Source: an uncultured Olleya sp.
GTDB taxonomy: Bacteria > Bacteroidota > Bacteroidia > Flavobacteriales > Flavobacteriaceae
Assembly (NCBI GenBank): GCA_947503885.1
Contig: CANNFD010000010.1
Span: 1-64,000, forward strand
Length of the DNA: 64,000 nucleotides
Direction: 5' to 3'
The notes below the pieces were generated by a model, which was not told the origin of the DNA, ran no database searches, and saw only the letters and a list, made by a program, of their open reading frames with translations. Positions 10,030-20,443 of the stretch are shown piece after piece. Position numbers and translations under genes: made by a program. Position 1 is the first letter of the stretch. Each line of letters begins with the position of its first letter.

Positions 10030-11931
10030 TTATAATAATTGCGACAGTTTAAAGCGTGCGTTTAACAATTCTTGTACATCTTTAATAGGTTTAAAACAGC
10101 CTTTAAGTTTTAACTTTTTAGATTTACTTAGATTTTTTACGTCAATAAATTGACCAGAATCATTGTGTTTTAAACCTTGCTTGGTTCTAAAACGAAGTAA
10201 TAACCTAAACGCATAAATACAAGACTCAAAGATGTCTTTGTTTTGTGGTTCTAACTCTATAAGTTTTTGGTAGCGTGCAATAGTACTATTAAAATCTTTT
10301 ACATTGTGAGATAAAATTAAAACACGAGCAGCATCCACTAGAGGTATTATCGCACGAAATTTAATATCAAATTGATATTTATGTTCACCAGAATCTTCAA
10401 CTAAAAAGTGTCTAAAAAAGCTTAGTGGAGGCGGACTTTTTAAGGCATTACGCCCCATAAAATTCAAGAAAATTTTATGATTATCTATTGCTTTATAAAT
10501 ACTTTCAGAGAGCTGATTTACCAACTTTTGGTTTCCGTAAACAAAATTATAATCAAAAAAGATATTACATAATTGTATTTTCTCCTCGTCGGGTTGTGTA
10601 ATCCAATTGGTAAATTGAGAGTTCCAATCCGATACAGATAAACACCATTTTGTATTGCTAGCCATCATGTTTTTAGGACATAATTTAAAACCAACAATAG
10701 CCAACTTATCATTTACCAATGTTGCTAGTTTTAAAAAATAGGCTTTGGTTTTACTTTCTTCAATTACATCTTCATAAACCAATGCATTATCTTGATCTGT
10801 AAACAATAATTGTTCTTTTCTACCTTGACTACCAATAGCTAACCAAGCAAAAGATACAGGCGGTTCTTTACCAATTTCGGTAATAGATAAATCAATAATA
10901 CGCTTAGTAATGGCATCATTAATTGCCGAAATTATTTTAGAAATAAAACTAATAGGCATGTTTTTTTTAAGGTAGCCTTTAAGTAGCTCTTGAGCTTTTT
11001 CTCGTATATATTTTAAGGATTCGGCAGAGTTTGCTCGTTTAATTTCTTTTAATAAAACCGAAGGGTTATTGCCATTAATAACAATTATATCATGTTCAGA
11101 CAGGATGCCTATCAACTCAGAGTTAGTAGTACCATCTTTAGTAATACACAAATGTGAAATATCATTTTTCAGCATTGCTATTTGTGCTTCTGCAACAGAT
11201 ATATCTTCAGGAAAAGTAATCACAGGAGAGGACATTATAGCTTTTACATTTTCTGTAATAGCATGAAGTCCGGTAGCAATTTTATTCCTTAAATCTTTAT
11301 CCGTAATAATACCTATTGGTAATTTGTTTTTAGTAATTATTATAGAGCCTACTTTATTTTGGCTCATAATTAAAGATGCTTCCTTTATAGTAATTTCAGG
11401 ATTACAAACTACTGGATTTTTAGAGTAATTAGCAGATTGCACTTCTGTAAAACTAGAAGCTTCAGGTTGTAAAATAGCTTCTGTAGCATACAACGTACCT
11501 CTACCTTCAATATTATAAGGGTTACGTGTATTTGTTGCAAAACTAGCTATTAAAAACTGGTTTGCTTTTGGGTTGTTATTAATAATTTCTTCTAATAACT
11601 TAGCTGATATACTGTAAACGATACTTTCCTCAATAGCTTTTGCGTCTAGTAAATAATGATCTTTACGGATTAAAGCACGTAGTCCAAAAATATCACCTTC
11701 ATCACATTTATCAACAAGCTTTTCTCCTTTAAACACACCTATTGCACCATCTTTTACAACATAAAATGAATCGTGTAAAGTGTCGTTTTCTTGAAAAACA
11801 AAAGTATCCTTTTCTAAGTATAACACCTTAACCTCAGATGCTATTGCAAATAGTTGCTCATGGTTTAAAGCATTAAAAGGAGGAAAGCCTTTAAGAAAAT
11901 CTAAAATACGTTGGGCAATAGTGTTTTTCAT
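10030..11931 (-). CDS. DUF294 nucleotidyltransferase-like protein with cyclic-nucleotide-binding and CBS domains
   Basis: cNMP-binding N-terminus, two CBS units (NKVGSIIITKNKLPIGIITDKDLRNKIA...), SFAWLAIGSQGRKEQLLFTDQDNALVYED nucleotidyltransferase motif. Confidence 0.9.
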   Translation of the reverse strand: MKNTIAQRILDFLKGFPPFNALNHEQLFAIASEVKVLYLEKDTFVFQENDTLHDSFYVVKDGAIGVFKGEKLVDKCDEGDIFGLRALIRKDHYLLDAKAIEESIVYSISAKLLEEIINNNPKANQFLIASFATNTRNPYNIEGRGTLYATEAILQPEASSFTEVQSANYSKNPVVCNPEITIKEASLIMSQNKVGSIIITKNKLPIGIITDKDLRNKIATGLHAITENVKAIMSSPVITFPEDISVAEAQIAMLKNDISHLCITKDGTTNSELIGILSEHDIIVINGNNPSVLLKEIKRANSAESLKYIREKAQELLKGYLKKNMPISFISKIISAINDAITKRIIDLSITEIGKEPPVSFAWLAIGSQGRKEQLLFTDQDNALVYEDVIEESKTKAYFLKLATLVNDKLAIVGFKLCPKNMMASNTKWCLSVSDWNSQFTNWITQPDEEKIQLCNIFFDYNFVYGNQKLVNQLSESIYKAIDNHKIFLNFMGRNALKSPPPLSFFRHFLVEDSGEHKYQFDIKFRAIIPLVDAARVLILSHNVKDFNSTIARYQKLIELEPQNKDIFESCIYAFRLLLRFRTKQGLKHNDSGQFIDVKNLSKSKKLKLKGCFKPIKDVQELLNARFKLSQLL

Positions 11932-12020
11932 ACTACTAATTTATGCAAAATTAAGCTGATAAAACCGGAGTATTATTATCATTTTGTTAAATTATATAGG
12001 AATGTTATTTATTAAATTAA

Positions 12021-13214
12021 TTAGCGATTGGATAGTTTTAAAAACACAAAAATTAGAAGAGCTAAAAAGCCAAAGACGCTAAATCCAATAAAAAGAGGTA
12101 ACACAGATGTTGTCACAAAACTACCAATATAATTTGCTATTGGAACAGCCATAACAGTAGATACAAACCCGTTTATAGCAGCACCTATACCTGCAATATG
12201 TCCTAAAGGTTGCATTGCTAATGAGCGGTAATTCCCAAATAAAAAACCTATTGCAAAAAACTGCATTAAAAAAAACAACATTAAAACTGGTAAGCTAGGA
12301 TTTACTCCAGAATAAAATAAAATAACATAAAGTAAAGACACAGCAAAAAAGGCAATAGTAGCATAGTAGGCTATGTTATAAGATCCAAAACGCATTACAA
12401 AACGACTGTTAGTAAATGTTGAAAATCCGACAGCAAAAGCGGTGCTTGCAAAAATGTACGGAAACAATTCTCCTAAGTCATATTGCACCTGAAATATTTG
12501 TTGAGAAGTACTTAAATACACCATAAAAGACCCCGTAATAAAACCTGAAGTTAAAGTAAAGGCAACTGCTTCTTTATAACGGATAAATTCTTTAAGCCCA
12601 GTTAAAAAGATAGTAGGTGTAAATTTGATGCGTTTTTGCTTAGTTAATGTTTCAGGTTGTCGTTTCCAAAACCATAATAATATAAAAGCACCAAAAATAA
12701 CATTGGCGTAAAAAATAGTCTGCCAGTCAAATAAGTTTAATAAAAGTTGTCCAAAAGTTGGTGCAACTATAGGGATTAAAATAAAAAACATAACCACTAT
12801 AGATAATATTTTAGCCATTAAATCTCCGCTAAAACTATCTCTAATCATCGCAATAGAAATTGTTCTAGGCGATGATAGTCCAATTCCTTGAAGGATACGC
12901 CCAAAAATCATCATCTCAAAGCTTTTTGTTGTAATACAAATAAAGCTAGCTATAACAAATATTGCAAATCCAATATAAACCATTGGTTTTCTACCAAAGC
13001 TATCCGATAAAGGCCCAAAAATAAGTTGGCCAAACCCCAAGCCTAAAAAAATCATGGTGATTAATTTTTGGTTTTCGGCAGGATTGGTAACATTAAAAGC
13101 TGCTCCAATTTCTGGTAAAGCAGGAAGTAATGCATCAATAGATATGGCTACAATGGACATTAAAGAGGCCATTAATGCAATAAATTCTTTTTTATAAATA
13201 GGTTGATTTTGCAT
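12021..13214 (-). CDS. Bcr/CflA-like multidrug efflux MFS transporter
   Basis: 12-TM MFS; DALLPALPEIGAAF, GFGQLIFGPLSDSFGRKPMVYIG. Confidence 0.88.
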   Translation of the reverse strand: MQNQPIYKKEFIALMASLMSIVAISIDALLPALPEIGAAFNVTNPAENQKLITMIFLGLGFGQLIFGPLSDSFGRKPMVYIGFAIFVIASFICITTKSFEMMIFGRILQGIGLSSPRTISIAMIRDSFSGDLMAKILSIVVMFFILIPIVAPTFGQLLLNLFDWQTIFYANVIFGAFILLWFWKRQPETLTKQKRIKFTPTIFLTGLKEFIRYKEAVAFTLTSGFITGSFMVYLSTSQQIFQVQYDLGELFPYIFASTAFAVGFSTFTNSRFVMRFGSYNIAYYATIAFFAVSLLYVILFYSGVNPSLPVLMLFFLMQFFAIGFLFGNYRSLAMQPLGHIAGIGAAINGFVSTVMAVPIANYIGSFVTTSVLPLFIGFSVFGFLALLIFVFLKLSNR

Positions 13215-13361
13215 GTTGCAAAAATAGAGGTTTAATTATTCCTATGCAGTTTGTTGTGATTATAAATGTTATTTTTTTATATTATTATAATTACCTTTAT
13301 AATAACTATTAATAATACATTTAGAAGTTAATTTTTCTAAACACTAAACCATCATTCACAC

Positions 13362-16268
13362 ATGAAAAAATTATTTGTTTTATTTTTTTTACTTAGTATG
13401 AGTTTTCAATCTGAAGTTAAAGCACAAGTAAAATCTATTTCAGAAATTAAATCATTAATTGAATCTTATAAAAATGATATTAGAGGACCATACTATCGTA
13501 TTAAATGGTTTTGTGAAGATGGTACAGTTAGAGACGCTAAAGACCCTTGTCCGGATGATGTAGAGGGTATACAGCATGCAAGTTTAAAAGAGTCTGTAAT
13601 AAATTTAAGAAAGAACAATCATTTGTTTTTTGGAGAAATTTTAGCAAGTAACTCTATTCCTAATTTTTTAGATGTAACCAACAATTATAGTAGATTAAAA
13701 CAATATCAAATTAATAAATATTTAGCAAGTATAGACGATGGTTGGATATTAAGAAAAGGTCAATATTACAGAGGAGCATTACAAAGCGAAGATGAAGAAG
13801 CATGGGGTAAAACCTTTTTTGAAACCATTTTAAGAGATGATAATTTAGTTCAGTCTAACTATTATTTTATTAGACAGGCTTTAAAAGATATTCCGCATAA
13901 TGGTGATGATAATTTGGCACAAACAATGCGTAGTCAATCCAAAATTTTATCTGAAGCTATTCCAAAATTTATGGATGCTAGAATAAAAATCCATGGTCAA
14001 CCCGAAGCCTCAGATATTGTATTAGTTAAAGATTTTTTAAAAACTACTAATGCTAAAATAACAGACTCCCAAAAAAAAGAATTTGAAGAATTGATAGAAA
14101 CGATGGAAGCGTTTTATGCACCATTGGATATTACTTCTTTAGAAAAAGAAATTAAAGCTTTAAACGTATCACAAGCAATCAATACTAGTTTTGTTACGTT
14201 GATTGAAACTGTAAAACAAGGTGCTAATTCTGAACAAATAGTAACCGATATAGCAAACGTTTTATTTAATATCAGACAAGATTTGGTAGCTGTTAAAGGA
14301 GGAAGTACACGTTTAAGATTGTTAGACTTATCTAATCAATTAGAAAAAAAATTATTAATCGAAACTCAGAATTGGACCACAGAAACACTATCTGATAACC
14401 TTTATAAAATAAACACCTTAGCATGTGTGTCTTTAGGTACTGGGCTAATTGAACAATGGGAATATGCTGCAATAGAAAAACAACTAAACAAGCATTTATT
14501 AACAGATAATGTATCCATAAATCAGTTAAATGATTTATTAATAAGTGCTAGAAGTATTGTAGAATGGGGGGCATCTACCACTAAAGCAATTTACCAAGAG
14601 ACTGTAGATAATTACACCAAATTTGAGCCTTTAGCTTATGGTTTTATTGATGATCGTGTCCGAAGTAGTATTGCACTTTCAATGGGGACAACAGTTGGAG
14701 ACTTGGGGGTTTTAGTCGCTAAAATATCTAATATTGAAAATAAAGTAATGTCTATTGATAACCAGTCTTCAATTAGAGGATTAAATCCTGGATATGCGTT
14801 TGGGACTTTGGTAGTTATTGATGGAAATCCTGATGAAGTAGAGGTAAATACAAATAACATTTACATTTTTGAAAAACCACCATCAGATTTAAAACCAGTT
14901 GCTGGAATCATGACTGTATCTGAAGGTAATTTAGTTTCTCATGTACAGTTGTTAGCCAGAAATCTAGGTATTCCTAATGCAGCATTATCTTATGAAAATT
15001 TAAAAGACCTTAAAAAGTTTGATGGTCAAGAAGTATTTTATGCAGTGTCTAATAAAGGTAATGTTATATTAAAAGCTAAAGCTAATATGCTAACTTCTGA
15101 AACGGAGTTGTTTGGTAAAAAAGAACGCAATAAAAATGTGATTGAAGTACCAACCAAAGACATAAAGTTAGATGTTAATAATATAGTTAATATGCGTGAT
15201 GTTGATGCTAGTGATTCTGGAAAATTATGTGGTCCAAAAGCAGCTAATTTAGGAGAGTTAAAAAAACAGTTTCCAGAACTGGTAGTAGAGGGATTGATTA
15301 TTCCTTTCGGAATTTTTAGATCTCATATGAATAAAGAGATGCCTTTACAAGGTAAAAGCTATTGGGCTTATTTAAATGATACTTTTAAAGAAGCAAATAT
15401 CATGAAATCCCAAGGTAAATCTGAAACTGAAATTGAAACGTTTCAATTAAAAGCGTTGGATAAATTGCATAAAGCTATTTTAGAGATTCCGTTGGACAAT
15501 AGTTTTATTTCGGACTTAAGAAACAGTTTTAAAACAGTTTTTAAAAATACTATTGGTAATGTTCCTGTCTTTTTAAGAAGCGATACAAACATGGAAGATT
15601 TAAAGGAGTTTACAGGTGCAGGTTTAAACTTAACACTTTTCAATATTAAAGATGAGGACAAAATTATTGATGGTGTAAAGCGTGTTTGGGCATCTGCTTA
15701 TACAGAGCGTAGCTTTAAATGGAGACAAAAATACTTGTCAAATCCTGAAAATGTTTTTCCATCAATATTAATTATACCAAGTGTAGATGTCGATTATTCT
15801 GGTGTTATGATTACAAAAGGGATTAACTCCGGAAACGACAATGATTTAACTGTAGCTTTTAGTCGTGGGGCAGGAGGCGCAGTAGATGGCCAGTTAGCAG
15901 AGACTAGATTAATTACTAGTACAGATAATCAATTATTAGCGCCAGCAAGACAACCAGACTATATTAGACTACCAACTTCTGGTGGTACTAAAAAATATCA
16001 AACCACTTTTGAGTCTCCGATTTTAAATCAAAATAATATTAAAGATATTAGAGAGTTGGCTAGCAAAATAAGGAAGTTAATGTCTAGTCATTCAGATAAT
16101 AAAAACCAAGCTTATGATGTAGAGTTTGGTTTTAAAGATGACAATTTATGGCTGTTTCAAATACGTCCATTTGTAGAAAATAAACAAGCAAAAAGCTCTG
16201 AGTATTTAGCTTCAATTTCGACTAAAACAGACACTGAGCAATTAATAAGTTTAAACACTAAAATATAA
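13362..16268 (+). CDS. Secreted PEP/pyruvate-binding (dikinase-like) protein: signal peptide, ~480-aa uncharacterised region, phosphohistidine swivel domain, ATP-grasp-like PPDK_N domain
   Basis: MKKLFVLFFLLSMSFQSEVKAQ signal peptide; EGNLVSHVQLLARNLGIPNAAL (swivel His); GPKAANLGELK, VFLRSDTNMEDLKEFTGAGLNLTLFN, YDVEFGFKDDNLWLFQIRPF (PPDK_N-type ATP-binding). Confidence 0.85.
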   Translation: MKKLFVLFFLLSMSFQSEVKAQVKSISEIKSLIESYKNDIRGPYYRIKWFCEDGTVRDAKDPCPDDVEGIQHASLKESVINLRKNNHLFFGEILASNSIPNFLDVTNNYSRLKQYQINKYLASIDDGWILRKGQYYRGALQSEDEEAWGKTFFETILRDDNLVQSNYYFIRQALKDIPHNGDDNLAQTMRSQSKILSEAIPKFMDARIKIHGQPEASDIVLVKDFLKTTNAKITDSQKKEFEELIETMEAFYAPLDITSLEKEIKALNVSQAINTSFVTLIETVKQGANSEQIVTDIANVLFNIRQDLVAVKGGSTRLRLLDLSNQLEKKLLIETQNWTTETLSDNLYKINTLACVSLGTGLIEQWEYAAIEKQLNKHLLTDNVSINQLNDLLISARSIVEWGASTTKAIYQETVDNYTKFEPLAYGFIDDRVRSSIALSMGTTVGDLGVLVAKISNIENKVMSIDNQSSIRGLNPGYAFGTLVVIDGNPDEVEVNTNNIYIFEKPPSDLKPVAGIMTVSEGNLVSHVQLLARNLGIPNAALSYENLKDLKKFDGQEVFYAVSNKGNVILKAKANMLTSETELFGKKERNKNVIEVPTKDIKLDVNNIVNMRDVDASDSGKLCGPKAANLGELKKQFPELVVEGLIIPFGIFRSHMNKEMPLQGKSYWAYLNDTFKEANIMKSQGKSETEIETFQLKALDKLHKAILEIPLDNSFISDLRNSFKTVFKNTIGNVPVFLRSDTNMEDLKEFTGAGLNLTLFNIKDEDKIIDGVKRVWASAYTERSFKWRQKYLSNPENVFPSILIIPSVDVDYSGVMITKGINSGNDNDLTVAFSRGAGGAVDGQLAETRLITSTDNQLLAPARQPDYIRLPTSGGTKKYQTTFESPILNQNNIKDIRELASKIRKLMSSHSDNKNQAYDVEFGFKDDNLWLFQIRPFVENKQAKSSEYLASISTKTDTEQLISLNTKI

Positions 16269-16272
16269 ATTT

Positions 16273-17592
16273 ATGAAACAGTTATTTTACATATTTACTT
16301 TTTTGGCTATTATAATATCATTTAGTTTTACAACTAGACCTTATCCTATTGATGGTTATGAAACTACTGGTATAAACAGACTGTATCAATTACGTAAAAT
16401 GCAATTGGATAGCGTAAAGTATACTAGAATTCCGCATGGCGCTTATTTAGGCTTAAAGGATATTAAATTAAACTTGACAACTATAAAAGATAGTATTGAT
16501 CAATTATTGGTTGAAGATGGCGCTTTTGCTAAGGATATGAATAGGCTTTTTCCTGGTGCTGGTTATTCTGCAAGTATAATGGATATGTCAAATCCGGATA
16601 AATTAAGATATGCTGCTTTTAGAGAAAACGTAGGCTATCAACCTGGAAGTGTTGGTAAATTGGCTGTTTTAATAGCGGTAATGGATCAAATGGCTAAGAT
16701 ATGCCCAGACTCTTGGGAGGATAGGACAATGTATTTAAGAGATATACGTGTGACTTCTAGATATTGGGGGACAGGAGACCATCATACAATCCCTATTTAC
16801 GATATAGAAAAAGATAGACTTACCAAACGTCAAGTTGTAGAGAGTGATGAGTTTTCATTATACGAATGGTTAGACCATATGGTATCCGTAAGTAATAATG
16901 GTGCTGCTAGTGTTATGTATCGTGAGGCAATGTTAATGTCTGCTTTTGGACCTGAATATGTAAACTTAACTGCAGAAAAAGCTGAACAATATTTTAAAGA
17001 TACACCAAGAGACTCACTAACAAATTTAGCTAATAGAGTAGTAAATGAGCCTTTACGCAAATTAGGAATTACTGAAGACGATTGGAGGCTTGGTGGTATG
17101 TTTACTAGAGGTCCAGGAAAATATGTAGGAAGAAAAGGAGGAAGTATAGGGACCCCAAAAGGATTAATGAAGTTTTTAGTACAGTTAGAGCAAGGAAAGG
17201 TTATTGATGAAAAGTCAAGCTTGGAAATGAAACGTTTAATGTACTCTACAGACCGTAGAATTAGATATGCAAGATCATCAAGATTAGATAGTGCTGCGGT
17301 GTATTTTAAATCTGGTAGTTACTACAAATGTGATCGTACTAAAAACCCAAACTGTAAAGACTATGCTGGAAATGTTTTTAATTATATGAACTCTGTAATT
17401 ATTGTAGAGCATCCTAACAATGTTAAATATATTGTGTGTTTAATGACTAACGTATTAAATAAAAACTCGGCAGGAGCACATATGTATTTAGCAAGTAAAA
17501 TAGATGATATAATTAACCGAGATAATAATAAATATAAAGAAGAAATTAAGGAAACTGAATATAAAAATGATAAAGATGAAACTGATGATTAA
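16273..17592 (+). CDS. Secreted/exported serine hydrolase, beta-lactamase/PBP-like fold
   Basis: N-terminal hydrophobic signal; SVGK (SxxK), SNN (SxN), KSG triad motifs; 4 nt downstream of the dikinase-like gene. Confidence 0.8.
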   Translation: MKQLFYIFTFLAIIISFSFTTRPYPIDGYETTGINRLYQLRKMQLDSVKYTRIPHGAYLGLKDIKLNLTTIKDSIDQLLVEDGAFAKDMNRLFPGAGYSASIMDMSNPDKLRYAAFRENVGYQPGSVGKLAVLIAVMDQMAKICPDSWEDRTMYLRDIRVTSRYWGTGDHHTIPIYDIEKDRLTKRQVVESDEFSLYEWLDHMVSVSNNGAASVMYREAMLMSAFGPEYVNLTAEKAEQYFKDTPRDSLTNLANRVVNEPLRKLGITEDDWRLGGMFTRGPGKYVGRKGGSIGTPKGLMKFLVQLEQGKVIDEKSSLEMKRLMYSTDRRIRYARSSRLDSAAVYFKSGSYYKCDRTKNPNCKDYAGNVFNYMNSVIIVEHPNNVKYIVCLMTNVLNKNSAGAHMYLASKIDDIINRDNNKYKEEIKETEYKNDKDETDD

Positions 17593-17593
17593 T

Positions 17594-20422
17594 TTAGTTT
17601 CTAATTTTATCTAAAGCGTCATAAGCAAAGAATTTTACATCTTTATTTTTATGTTTTTTAAGTCTATTAAGTAGTGGTTTATATTTAGCATCTTTTAATA
17701 AGATAATTAAGTGCAACACTTCTAACTTAATTTTCTTGTCTCTATTTTTTGCTAACATAGATAGACAAGCTCTTTCTTTCATTATATTAAGTTTTAATGT
17801 GTGAGAAGACTCTACGTCATTATTGTTTAATACATAATACTCTATTAACGGTAGTATAGTTTGTTTTAATTGACTTTGTAATAGGTTGTCTAAAAACTCT
17901 AAAGCATTTACTCTAGCTTCCTTTACATCGCTTAATAGTGCAGTGTATGAGATTTCTATATCAGAATCTTCATAAACTAAACTTAATAAGTTAAATACAC
18001 TTTCCATACTGGTTTGTGCTTGCTCTTCAACAATCTCAATAATACTTTGACGTGCAATTAATAACTCCGTATCATTATCACTTGTATCTCCTTCTAATAA
18101 AGTATTATTAATAATGTTTTGTATGGATGCAATAGCACTAATACTACGTTTGTAGTAATTACTTTCTTTTAAAATTCTATTTCTAATATAACGCTTATTA
18201 AAATTTAGTTTAGCGTTACTTTTTTCTAGTTTAGATAACGACTTTGATGCAGCTAGTCTAATAACCACATCTTTACTATTAAGTAATCTAATTAAAATAT
18301 TAACAGCTTTTTGAGTTTTAAAGGCTTCTATTATTTTAGGAAGGTGTTTAGCCATTTTATTATTTAATGACTCTTCCTTTTCTAATTTGATAATATGATC
18401 AATAATTTTTACTCCATAATTTTTTAAAGCATTAATAACAGGCTTACGGTAGGCTTTTTCAGAAAGAAGCTCTAATAAAGTAGGGATAAAAAGTTGGTTT
18501 GATGTAACGCCTGCAGCTTGTATTGCTTGTTCAACAATTATTGGATTTCTGTTATTAAGGTGTATGTTTATAAACGAAAAATGTTTAGACATTCCAGAAG
18601 CAGCAATAGTAGTTACTAATGAGCCTATTTGATCACTATTGTCAAGATTTTCCGGTAAGTATAAGTTTTTAACTCGTTTATCAATTCTATTATATAAATC
18701 AAACTGCAATGCTGTTTTTTGATTATCTGAAGCTTCTTTTGCCAAACATAATAAAGCTGCATTTGCTATTTTTGTATTTGGATGATCAAGGTATTTTTTA
18801 AAAAAATTAAAGTCTTTTATTGAGGAGTGATTTAATATATATTCTAATGCAGTAAACACTAAATTTTCATCGTCAGAGTTAACTAAAGGTTCTACTTTGT
18901 TTAAAGCAGTCCCTTTATCAAAAAGATAAAAATGCTTTATAGCAGCTGTTTTAACTTCGTTTGATGGGTGGTTAATTAGCCCAATAATACTTGATTTAAG
19001 GACCTTCTGTTTATTAATACCTATATATTCTAAAAGCGATAATATTTCATTAGGGTTACCTTCATTTAAAATTCTTAAAGCAGATTTAATCGTTGTTTCA
19101 CGTTTTTTATTGACTTCTTTCTCTTTGTTATTTAATAAGGTGCGTTGGATATTTGTTCTAAAAGATTCAAAATAGGCTTCTCGTAATCTAAATATTAAAA
19201 CAATCCATATAAACACAAAAAGTAAAATAATTACCGTAATGTATGAGGTGCTTAAATCTAATTTTCTAATTAAAAATATTAGCATAAAACCTGCAATACC
19301 TGTAGCAATACTATCTACAGCAACATCAATATAAGATTTAGCTTGATTTTTAACTAACAGCGGTATTGGCATAATAGACAACTCTGTAGCTGACTTATTT
19401 ATGGATTGTTTAAAACTTCCATCTACACCTTTTATAATTATTAAAACCCAAAGTTCTGGGAAGGTTAAAAACAATAAACTACCTAAGGCAATTACTAATG
19501 GTAATATTAATAGGGTAGAAGCTACGCCAAGTCTACTTAATACACGATTAGTAATAAAAAGCTGTATAGTTAAAGCTAGAACATTAAATGTAGAAAACCA
19601 AAAACCAAAAAATGAGGCAAGCTCATCAGGGTCAGAGATGGCTTTATTAGCAAAGTCACTAAACTGAAAATCTACTAATTTGGCAACAATAACACTTATA
19701 CCTGTTATTAATGCGAGATAAGTTAAATGTTTTGATTTTGAAATTAATGAAAACGAACTTTGTTCAAATGTATTTTCTTCTTGTTTACGCTGCATTCTAA
19801 CATAAACATTTAATTTGTTTATCCTAAGTTTCCAAATTTTTCTAATTACTGGTATGCAACATAAAATTAATAATGCAGCTATTATTATAACCACTTTATT
19901 ATTAAAGTTGGATACGATAACACTAGTTAAATATCCTCCAAAAATACCACCTGCTATTGCACCTGCACCAATAAAACCAAACAGACGTTTGGCTTCTCTA
20001 GCATTAAAAACCATGTTTGCTAACACCCAAAACTGTGATGTAGCCATAACAGCAAATAAAGAAACACCCAAATAGTAGACGTAAAGTACCCAGTCTGTTA
20101 ATAAAGAATATTCTAGTATAACACTTAAACCAAGAAAACTAAGACTAAAAAAAACAAGTGATAAAATTGTCACTTTTAAAATTGAAAACTGCCTTATAGC
20201 TTTATTATAAAAAAAGGAAGTTATGACTGCTACTACAGCTACTAATAAATAACCATAAGGTAAGCTGTCTGCACCTAATTGAGACAAAAACAAGGCGTTT
20301 ACAGTTGGTTTTACAACCAATAAAACAGTTATAATAATAAATATATATAACTGCATTAAAAAAGAGATGTATATTTCACCATCTCTTAATCCAAATGTCT
20401 TATTTAAAATCTTGCTTAACAC
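17594..20422 (-). CDS. NTT/Tlc-like nucleotide-transporter-family MFS protein fused to C-terminal HEAT repeats
   Basis: N-terminal ~430 aa multi-TM with NALFLSQLGADSLPYGYLLVAV and FWVLANMVFNAREAKRLFGFIGAGAIAGGIFGGYL; C-terminal ~500 aa of alpha-helical HEAT-like repeats. Confidence 0.8.
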   Translation of the reverse strand: MLSKILNKTFGLRDGEIYISFLMQLYIFIIITVLLVVKPTVNALFLSQLGADSLPYGYLLVAVVAVITSFFYNKAIRQFSILKVTILSLVFFSLSFLGLSVILEYSLLTDWVLYVYYLGVSLFAVMATSQFWVLANMVFNAREAKRLFGFIGAGAIAGGIFGGYLTSVIVSNFNNKVVIIIAALLILCCIPVIRKIWKLRINKLNVYVRMQRKQEENTFEQSSFSLISKSKHLTYLALITGISVIVAKLVDFQFSDFANKAISDPDELASFFGFWFSTFNVLALTIQLFITNRVLSRLGVASTLLILPLVIALGSLLFLTFPELWVLIIIKGVDGSFKQSINKSATELSIMPIPLLVKNQAKSYIDVAVDSIATGIAGFMLIFLIRKLDLSTSYITVIILLFVFIWIVLIFRLREAYFESFRTNIQRTLLNNKEKEVNKKRETTIKSALRILNEGNPNEILSLLEYIGINKQKVLKSSIIGLINHPSNEVKTAAIKHFYLFDKGTALNKVEPLVNSDDENLVFTALEYILNHSSIKDFNFFKKYLDHPNTKIANAALLCLAKEASDNQKTALQFDLYNRIDKRVKNLYLPENLDNSDQIGSLVTTIAASGMSKHFSFINIHLNNRNPIIVEQAIQAAGVTSNQLFIPTLLELLSEKAYRKPVINALKNYGVKIIDHIIKLEKEESLNNKMAKHLPKIIEAFKTQKAVNILIRLLNSKDVVIRLAASKSLSKLEKSNAKLNFNKRYIRNRILKESNYYKRSISAIASIQNIINNTLLEGDTSDNDTELLIARQSIIEIVEEQAQTSMESVFNLLSLVYEDSDIEISYTALLSDVKEARVNALEFLDNLLQSQLKQTILPLIEYYVLNNNDVESSHTLKLNIMKERACLSMLAKNRDKKIKLEVLHLIILLKDAKYKPLLNRLKKHKNKDVKFFAYDALDKIRN

Positions 20423-20443
20423 CTAAGCAATTTAATCTTCTTT

